A stretch of DNA of 64,000 nt from Diaphorobacter nitroreducens (GTDB lineage: Bacteria > Pseudomonadota > Gammaproteobacteria > Burkholderiales > Burkholderiaceae_C): the NCBI GenBank assembly GCA_003755025.1, contig RJVL01000004.1, positions 62,001-126,000 of the forward strand, given 5' to 3'. Position numbers and translations under genes: made by a program. Of this stretch, positions 9,491 through 15,322 are shown in pieces (within the stretch, counting starts at the first letter, position 1; every line of letters starts with the position of its first letter). The notes beneath the pieces are model-generated. The model saw nothing but the letters and a program-made list of their open reading frames with translations. It did no database searches and was not told the DNA's origin.

Positions 9491-10786
9491 ATGCAACGCA
9501 AGATGTTTTTGAAGACCTTGGCTGCGCCCGCCCTCGCGGCCATGGCGCTGTGTGCCGTTACTGCCCATGCGCAGGCCCCGGTGGAGGTGCCGTTCTACTA
9601 CCCCGTGGCCGTGGGCGGCCCCATCACCAAGGTGATCGACGGCTACGCGGCCGATTTCAACAAGGCGCATCCGCAGTACAGGGTGGTGCCCATCTATGCC
9701 GGCACGTACCAGGAGACCATCGTCAAGGCGCTCACCGCGCACAAGTCCGGCAAGGCGCCGGCCACTTCGGTGCTGCTGTCCACCGACATGTTCACGCTGA
9801 TCGACGAGGACGCCATCGCCCCCATCGACGACTTCGTGAAGACCGACGCCGACCGTGCCTGGATCAAGGGCTTCTACCCGGCCTTCATGGCCAACAGCCA
9901 GACGGGCGGCAAGACCTGGGGCGTGCCGTTCCAGCGCTCCACGGTGGTCATGTACTACAACAAGGACGCGTTCAAGGACGCCGGCCTGGACCCGAACAAG
10001 GCGCCCCAGAACTGGAAGGAACTGAAGGAAGCGGCGCACAAGCTCACCAAGAAGGACGCCAGCGGCAACGTGACGCAGTACGGCATCCAGATCCCGTCCA
10101 CCGGCTTTGCCTACTGGATGCTGCAGACGCTGACCACGCCCAACGACGTGCTGCTGGCCAACGGGGCCGGCACCCAGGTCACCTTCGACCACCCCAAGGT
10201 CATCGAGGCGCTGGACTTCTGGGTCAACCTGGCCAAGGAAGGCGTGCACCCCAAGGGCGTGGTGGAGTGGGGCACGACGCCCAAGGACTTCTTCGAGAAA
10301 AAGGCTGCGATCATCATCACGACCACGGGCAACCTGACCAACGTGAAGAACAACGCCAAGTTCGACTTCGGCGTGGCCCAAATTGCCGGCAACCTGCGCA
10401 AGGGCTCGCCCACGGGCGGCGGCAACTTCTACATCTTCAAGAAGGCGCCGCAAGAGCAGCAGCAGGCCGCGTTCGAGTTCGCCAAGTGGATCACCCAGCC
10501 CGAGCGCGCTGCGCAGTGGAGCATGGACAGCGGCTACGTGGCCGTGTCGCAGGCCGCCTATGACACGCCTGCCCTCAAGAAGTACGGCCAGGACTTCCCG
10601 CCCGCGCTGGTGGCGCGCGACCAACTGCCGGTATCGGTGGCCGAGTTCTCCACGCACGACAACCAGCGTGTGACCAAGGTGCTCAACGACGCCATCCAGG
10701 CCGCGCTGAACGGCACCAAGACCTCGGCGCAAGCGATGAAGGACGCTCAGCGCGAGGCCGACCGCATTCTGCGCAGCTACAAGTAA
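9491..10786 (+). CDS. ugpB: Extracellular solute-binding protein, UgpB-like
   Basis: A 431-residue periplasmic binding protein (family 1) of the ABC importer. A signal peptide is clear: MQRKM, a hydrophobic core, then cleavage after AHA at about residue 26. The mature part follows E. coli UgpB in many places, for example the ADFNKAHPQY, VVMYYNKDAFKDAGLDP and GNFYIFKKAP stretches. CAGGAG sits 9 bases before the ATG. It lies 93 bases after the ATPase gene and 13 bases before the first permease gene, so one operon is likely. Assignment to glycerol 3-phosphate is by family; close relatives can bind other sugars or glycerophosphodiesters. Confidence 0.88.
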   Translation: MQRKMFLKTLAAPALAAMALCAVTAHAQAPVEVPFYYPVAVGGPITKVIDGYAADFNKAHPQYRVVPIYAGTYQETIVKALTAHKSGKAPATSVLLSTDMFTLIDEDAIAPIDDFVKTDADRAWIKGFYPAFMANSQTGGKTWGVPFQRSTVVMYYNKDAFKDAGLDPNKAPQNWKELKEAAHKLTKKDASGNVTQYGIQIPSTGFAYWMLQTLTTPNDVLLANGAGTQVTFDHPKVIEALDFWVNLAKEGVHPKGVVEWGTTPKDFFEKKAAIIITTTGNLTNVKNNAKFDFGVAQIAGNLRKGSPTGGGNFYIFKKAPQEQQQAAFEFAKWITQPERAAQWSMDSGYVAVSQAAYDTPALKKYGQDFPPALVARDQLPVSVAEFSTHDNQRVTKVLNDAIQAALNGTKTSAQAMKDAQREADRILRSYK

Positions 10787-10799
10787 GGGCGAGCCTCCC

Positions 10800-11702
10800 A
10801 TGCCGGTGATGCGCAGCACGCCGGATGCGGGCAGCAGCCAGCGTGCCATGCACGCCTGGCTGCTGCTGCTTCCGGCCCTGGTCCTATTGGCGGCCTTCAC
10901 GCACTGGCCCACGCTGGCCACGCTGATCGATAGCTTCCATTCCACGCCCCGCGGCGGCCGTGCGGGGGTGTGGGTGGGGCTGGAGAACTATGCGGCCATG
11001 GCGGACGACCCCGTGTTCTGGCAGGCCGTGCGCAACAACCTGTGGTTCGCTGGCGCGACCATTCCGCTGTCCATCGGCTTGGCGCTGATCATGGCGCTGT
11101 GGGTGAATGAGCGCATGCCGGGACGCACGTGGGTGCGCATGGCGTACTTCACGCCCACCGTGCTGCCGATGATCGCCGTGGCCAACGTCTGGTTGTTCTT
11201 CTACACGCCGCAGTACGGGCTGCTGGAGCAGATCACCAGCCTGCTCGGGCTGCCGTCGCGCAACTGGCTGGGCGACCCGGCCACGGCGCTGGCCTGCGTC
11301 ACGGTGGTGGCGGTGTGGAAGGAGGCGGGCTTCTTCATGATCTTCTACCTGGCCGCGCTGCAGACGCTGAATCCCAGCCTGAAGGAGGCCGCGGCCATCG
11401 AGGGCGCGTCGCGCTGGTACTTCTTTCGCCGCGTGCAGTGGCCGCTGCTCATGCCCACCACGCTGTTCGTGCTGGTCAATGCCGTGATCAACGCCTTCCG
11501 TCTGGTGGACCATCTCTTCATCCTCACGCGCGGCGGGCCGGACAACGCTTCCACGCTGCTGCTGTACCACCTGTACGAGGTGGGCTTCAAGTTCTGGGAC
11601 ACGGGCTATGCCGCGGCGCTCACGGTGGTGCTGGTGGTGGCGCTGGCCGGCGTGGCGCTGGTGCAGTTCTTCGTGTTCGACAAACGGGTGCATTACCAGT
11701 GA
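10800..11702 (+). CDS. ugpA: ABC transporter permease, UgpA-like
   Basis: A 300-residue inner-membrane permease with six hydrophobic segments. The cytoplasmic coupling motif EAAAIEGASRWYFFRRVQWP is present at about residues 197-216 and fits the binding-protein-dependent permease signature that docks the ATPase. It starts 13 bases after ugpB, and pairs with the permease encoded at 11851. Between the two permease genes sits a 150-base GC-rich repeat, an unusual interruption of a translationally tight pair. Confidence 0.9.
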   Translation: MPVMRSTPDAGSSQRAMHAWLLLLPALVLLAAFTHWPTLATLIDSFHSTPRGGRAGVWVGLENYAAMADDPVFWQAVRNNLWFAGATIPLSIGLALIMALWVNERMPGRTWVRMAYFTPTVLPMIAVANVWLFFYTPQYGLLEQITSLLGLPSRNWLGDPATALACVTVVAVWKEAGFFMIFYLAALQTLNPSLKEAAAIEGASRWYFFRRVQWPLLMPTTLFVLVNAVINAFRLVDHLFILTRGGPDNASTLLLYHLYEVGFKFWDTGYAAALTVVLVVALAGVALVQFFVFDKRVHYQ

Positions 11703-11850
11703 AACACCCCCCTGAGCGGCTGCGCCGCTTCCCCCTTCTCTCACGCTGCGCGTGGGAAGGAGGACGCTGCCCGTGCGGTGGGGCGGCCCTTGCACGGCGG
11801 CCCTGGCTTAGGTGGTGCCGGTTTCATCCCTTAGGAGGGCGCGACGCGCC
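11703..11850. repeat. Long GC-rich dispersed repeat, copy 1 (family B)
   Basis: This stretch between ugpA and ugpE closely resembles 20085-20235: both open with CCTGAG followed by a CGCTTCGCGCC-like hairpin, pass through CTTCCCCC...CTCTC, GGGGCGGCCCTTGC and end with a CGACTCGCGC-like palindrome. It contains several small inverted repeats and no open frame. AGGAGG at 11833-11838, inside the repeat end, is the only ribosome-binding-like sequence in front of ugpE, 12 bases before its ATG. Confidence 0.7.
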
Positions 11851-12672
11851 ATGAGAACCAATACGCTGTACCAGGTCACCCTGCTGGACACCCTGGCCGC
11901 CTGGACGCTGGCCCTGCTGTGGCTGCTGCCGCTGGCCTATGCGGTGTGGACGGCCTTTCACCCCGCGGAGTACGCCACGCGCTTCGACCTGCTGGCGCCC
12001 TGGACGCTGGAGAACTTCCGCCGCGCCTGGGAGGCCGCGCCCTTCGCGCGCTACTTCCTCAACACCACCGTGCTGGTGGCGATGATCCTGGCCGCGCAGC
12101 TGGTGCTGTCCACGCTGGCGGCCTATGCCTTCGCGCGCTATCGCTTTCGCGGCCAGAACGTGGCCTTCGCGCTGGTGCTGGTGCAGCTCATGGTCATGCC
12201 CGACATCCTGCTGGTCGAGAACTACAAGACCATGGGCCGCCTGGGCCTGGTGGATTCGCTGGTGGCCATCGGGCTGCCGTACTTCGCCTCGGCGTTTGCC
12301 ATCTTCCTGCTGCGCCAGACCTTCATGGGCATTCCCAAGGAGCTGGATGAAGCCGCGCGCGTGGAGGGTGCCAGCGCCCTGCAGATCCTGTGGCGCGTAT
12401 ACGTGCCGCTGGCGCGGCCGGTGTACACCGCGTTTGCGCTGGTGTCGGTGAGCTTTCACTGGAACAACTTTCTGTGGCCGCTCATCATCACCAACAGCGT
12501 GGAATCCCGCCCGCTCACCGTGGGGCTGCAGGTGTTCTCGTCGGTGGAGCAGGGCGTGGAATGGTCGCTCATCACCGCGGCCACGCTGATGTCCACCGCG
12601 CCGCTGCTCATCGGGTTCATACTCTTTCAGCGCCAGTTCGTGCAAAGCTTCATGCGCGCGGGCATCAAGTAG
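11851..12672 (+). CDS. ugpE: ABC transporter permease, UgpE-like
   Basis: A 273-residue inner-membrane permease, partner of the UgpA-like protein. Six hydrophobic segments and the coupling motif EAARVEGASALQILWRVYVP (about residues 170-189) are visible. The chosen ATG begins MRTNTLYQVTLLDTL; an upstream GTG in the repeat would add 13 residues with no support. The stop codon is followed after 6 bases by a reverse-oriented copy of the short palindromic element, which leads into the phosphoesterase gene. Confidence 0.9.
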   Translation: MRTNTLYQVTLLDTLAAWTLALLWLLPLAYAVWTAFHPAEYATRFDLLAPWTLENFRRAWEAAPFARYFLNTTVLVAMILAAQLVLSTLAAYAFARYRFRGQNVAFALVLVQLMVMPDILLVENYKTMGRLGLVDSLVAIGLPYFASAFAIFLLRQTFMGIPKELDEAARVEGASALQILWRVYVPLARPVYTAFALVSVSFHWNNFLWPLIITNSVESRPLTVGLQVFSSVEQGVEWSLITAATLMSTAPLLIGFILFQRQFVQSFMRAGIK

Positions 12673-12678
12673 CAATTC

Positions 12679-12735
12679 AAACCAAATCAGCCTCCAGCGC
12701 CCGTGCAGCAAGCGCGAGCAGCTCTGTTTTCAGGA
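12679..12735 (-). repeat. Short palindromic element (family A), reverse orientation, between ugpE and the EEP gene
   Basis: Shows the family order in reverse: AAATCAGCCTCCAGCGC, a short loop, AAGCGCGAGCAGCT and finally TTTTCAGGAG. The right arm is less perfect than in other copies. Its last bases CAGGAG lie 6 bases before the ATG at 12743 and form the ribosome binding site of that gene, so the element end has become a translation signal. Confidence 0.75.
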
Positions 12736-12742
12736 GTAAACC

Positions 12743-13618
12743 ATGCAGCTCGTCACCTGGAACACCCAGTGGTGCCGCGGCCTGGACGGCCGCGTGGACC
12801 CCGCGCGCATCGTGCAATACGCATTGGCGCTGGGCGACGTGGATGTGCTGTGCCTGCAGGAGATCGCGGTGAACTACCCCGGCTTGGCCGGTGCGCCCGG
12901 CGACCAGGTGGCGCAGGTGCAGTCCGCGCTGCCCGCAGGCTGGCAGGTGTTCTTTGGCGCGGCGGTGGATGAGTGGACCGCCGCGGGCCGCCAGCGCTTT
13001 GGCAACCTGATCGCCACGCGCCTGCCCGTGATGCAGCTGCAGCACCACCCGCTGCCATACCCGCCCGATGCCGGCGTGCGCAGCATGCCGCGCCTGTGCA
13101 GCGTGCTCACCGTGCAGGACCCCGCGCTAGGCCCGGTGCGCGTGATGACCACGCACCTGGAGTACTACTCCAAGCCCCAGCGCATGGCGCAGGCGTTGGC
13201 GCTGCGTGCGCTGCACCTGCAGGCCTGCGCGCAGGCTGCGCAGCCGCCGCAGGGCCTGGCCGACGGCTCGCCGTTCCAGCCCAAGGCGCACACGCCCCAT
13301 GCCGTGCTGTGCGGCGACTTCAACCTGCAGGCGCACGAGCCTGAATACGCCGTGCTGGCCGCTGCGCTGGCGGACGAGGAGGGCGCGACCATGGGTCAGG
13401 CGGGCCAGCCCCCGTTGTGGGATGCATGGCGACTGCTGCACCCCGGCACGCCGCAGCCGCCCACGTTTTGCGTGTTCGACCAGACCTATGCGCCGCAGCC
13501 GCTGGCCTGTGACTTCATCTGGGTCAGTGATTCGCTGAGGAGCCGGGTGCGCGCGGTGCGGGTCGATGGCGTGACGCAGGCATCAGACCACCAGCCCGTG
13601 CTGCTGGAGCTGGAATGA
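12743..13618 (+). CDS. Endonuclease/exonuclease/phosphatase (EEP) family hydrolase
   Basis: A 291-residue metal-dependent phosphoesterase without a signal peptide, hence probably cytoplasmic. EEP-family landmarks are present in order: WNTQW at 6-10, metal ligand Glu40 in LCLQEI, THLEYYS near 136, GDFNLQ at 191-196, and the terminal ASDHQP with Asp282-His283. The family cleaves phosphodiester or phosphomonoester bonds in DNA, RNA, phospholipid head groups or inositol phosphates. Its position at the end of a Ugp-type importer cluster, where E. coli keeps the phosphodiesterase gene ugpQ, suggests that it may process the imported substrate. That role is inference; a DNA repair role is also possible. 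Confidence 0.85.
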   Translation: MQLVTWNTQWCRGLDGRVDPARIVQYALALGDVDVLCLQEIAVNYPGLAGAPGDQVAQVQSALPAGWQVFFGAAVDEWTAAGRQRFGNLIATRLPVMQLQHHPLPYPPDAGVRSMPRLCSVLTVQDPALGPVRVMTTHLEYYSKPQRMAQALALRALHLQACAQAAQPPQGLADGSPFQPKAHTPHAVLCGDFNLQAHEPEYAVLAAALADEEGATMGQAGQPPLWDAWRLLHPGTPQPPTFCVFDQTYAPQPLACDFIWVSDSLRSRVRAVRVDGVTQASDHQPVLLELE

Positions 13619-13630
13619 GTGGCCGCGCGG

Positions 13631-13846
13631 TCAGGCCGGCTGTGATGCGGCGGGCTGCTGCTGTGCAGGCGCCTCGCCGGCCGAAGGCGGCTCCCACTCG
13701 GCCCAGTCGGGGCCGAACAGCTCCGCCGGATGCTGGCTGCGTTCCGATCCGTTGCCGCACTGCATGGCATCGGCGGCGCAGTAGCGGTCGCAGCCCCAGC
13801 ACGTGCGTTCGGGATGTGCGGGGTTCAGCGGAAACTTCTTGGCCAT
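13631..13846 (-). CDS. DUF3079 domain-containing small protein
   Basis: A 71-residue protein beginning MAKKFPLNPAHPERTCWGCD. The Cys-rich pattern CWGCDRYC...C and the HPAELFG segment match the DUF3079 family of beta-proteobacteria. Four cysteines in the first half suggest metal binding or redox function; the function is unknown. The last 20 residues are an alanine/glutamine/proline-rich tail that looks disordered. It points away from the DUF1232 gene, with the FNR-type site between them. Confidence 0.82.
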   Translation of the reverse strand: MAKKFPLNPAHPERTCWGCDRYCAADAMQCGNGSERSQHPAELFGPDWAEWEPPSAGEAPAQQQPAASQPA

Positions 13847-13905
13847 GGGGCAGGGCAGTTATCAAGGGGAAGCAGTCACTGTCGTCACCCGATCCCGGTA
13901 GGGTT

Positions 13906-13919
13906 TTGATGTACATCAA
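13906..13919 (+). promoter_or_regulatory. FNR/Anr-type binding site
   Basis: The sequence TTGATGTACATCAA is a perfect TTGAT-N4-ATCAA dyad, the consensus of FNR/Anr/Dnr oxygen-responsive activators. A TACGAT -10-like hexamer lies at 13944-13949. With a start near 13955 the site would be centred around -42, the class II activating position for the rightward DUF1232 gene at 13987. No comparable -10 is seen leftward for the DUF3079 gene. Confidence 0.7.
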
Positions 13920-13986
13920 GCCATTTCCGCGCGGGGCAGCTCGTACGATGCAGCCCTTTCGCTGAATCACCCCCCCTGAACACGCC

Positions 13987-14364
13987 ATGGGACTGCTGCA
14001 AACCGCCAAGCAATGGGCGCGTGCGCTCAAGCGCGACGTGCTCGTCGTCTACCTGGCCGCGCGCGATCCGCGTACCCCCGGGGCGCTGCGTCTGCTGGCG
14101 CTGGCCGTGGCCGCCTATGCGCTGAGCCCCATTGACCTGGTGCCCGATTTCATTCCCGTGCTGGGCTATCTGGACGATCTGCTCATCGTGCCCCTGGGCC
14201 TGGCCCTGGTGCTGCGCCTGCTGCCGCGGCCGGTGCTGCTGGCCGCGCGCGAGCGTGCCGCGCGAATGCTGGCGCGCCCGCGTAGCTGGCTGGCCGCGGC
14301 GCTCATCATCATGCTGTCGGTGCTGCTGGCTGTGCTGCTCTTCGCCTGGTGGCGTGGCCGGTAA
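13987..14364 (+). CDS. DUF1232 (YkvA-like) membrane protein
   Basis: A 125-residue inner-membrane protein. The DUF1232 core AAYALSPIDLVPDFIPVLGY lies at residues 42-61, followed by a hydrophobic stretch LDDLLIVPLGLALVLRLLP and, after a basic loop, a strongly hydrophobic C-terminal segment ending in FAWWRGR. Its function is not established; members are predicted helix-bundle membrane proteins. The perfect FNR-type dyad in the leader suggests induction by low oxygen. Confidence 0.85.
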   Translation: MGLLQTAKQWARALKRDVLVVYLAARDPRTPGALRLLALAVAAYALSPIDLVPDFIPVLGYLDDLLIVPLGLALVLRLLPRPVLLAARERAARMLARPRSWLAAALIIMLSVLLAVLLFAWWRGR

Positions 14365-14442
14365 GGCCGCGGCAGCGGTGGCGTGTGCGGCTGCGACTAT
14401 GCTCGGCAGTTGTCCCTCTTCTTCGTCTGAAAGCCTTTGCAC

Positions 14443-15315
14443 ATGCTGATGGGTCTAGCCGCCAACCGTTTGCACCACCATACCGAAGACGGTGCGCTGT
14501 TCGCCTTCCTGCGCGCCTGCGAGGCGGGCATACGCGAACTGCGGCTGGGCCTGCACACCGTGGGCCGCACCCATGATGCGATCGCCGCCGCCGGCATGCT
14601 GCAGGGCTACCGACCGCTGGTGCGCTACCCCTATGGGCGCGAGGGCGGGCTGATGAAGCTCGTGGCCGAGGTGGTGGGCATGCCCGAGCCGGGCCGCACG
14701 CTGGACGGCGCCATCTACCTCATCGACCCGGTGGATCCGTCGTCCATCTTCCCGGAGGCGCTGGCGCTCAAGCGCCAGTGCGTGATTCACGGCAAGCCGT
14801 TCCTGTCTACCGTGGCCAGCGCGCGCGACTGGGTGGAGATGGAGCGCATGCATGCCGGCCTGCCGGTCGACCGCAACGCCGACCGCTTCCATGACTACGG
14901 CGCGCAGACGCTGGCGCTGATCGCCCACGATGCGATGAAGTCCGCCATGCTGGACTTTGCGGCGCGCAACTTCGAGCTGCTCTCGCGCTTTCGCCAGCGC
15001 GTGGCCACGGGCACCACGGGCCAACGCCTGAACGAGCTGGCCTGGGCGCGCGGCTGGCCCGCCGATACGCCCTGGGTGCAGCGCTTCAACAGCGGCCCGC
15101 TGGGCGGCGACGCGCAGATTGCCGACTGGGTGCTGCAGCGGCGCTGCCACCGCGCCATCTTCTTCGAGGACCCGCACGTGGCGCGCCAGCACGAGGCCGA
15201 CATCCAGTTGCTGGAGCGCGCCGTGACCACCGCCACGCACGACGCGGTATGCACCACCTCGCCGCAGGTGGCGCAGCGCTGGTGCGATGCGGCCGCACTG
15301 CGCGCCACGCGGTGA
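14443..15315 (+). CDS. mgsA: Methylglyoxal synthase, two-domain form
   Basis: Converts dihydroxyacetone phosphate to methylglyoxal plus phosphate, a glycolytic bypass. At 290 residues it is nearly twice the usual 150. The C-terminal half (about 150-275) carries the E. coli MgsA landmarks: LIAHDAMK, ATGTTG, SGPLGGDAQI and FFEDPHVARQHEADI, including the catalytic Asp of GGD and the His and Asp of HEAD. The N-terminal half has the same fold signals (HTVGRTHDAI, YPYGREGGLMKLV, AIYLIDPVDPSS, KPFLSTVASA) but lacks the GGD aspartate, so it looks like a degenerate duplicate, perhaps regulatory. ATG 14443 is used; ATG 14449 is equally possible. pbpC follows within 8 bases. Confidence 0.88.
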   Translation: MLMGLAANRLHHHTEDGALFAFLRACEAGIRELRLGLHTVGRTHDAIAAAGMLQGYRPLVRYPYGREGGLMKLVAEVVGMPEPGRTLDGAIYLIDPVDPSSIFPEALALKRQCVIHGKPFLSTVASARDWVEMERMHAGLPVDRNADRFHDYGAQTLALIAHDAMKSAMLDFAARNFELLSRFRQRVATGTTGQRLNELAWARGWPADTPWVQRFNSGPLGGDAQIADWVLQRRCHRAIFFEDPHVARQHEADIQLLERAVTTATHDAVCTTSPQVAQRWCDAAALRATR

Positions 15316-15322
15316 CGCGTCT

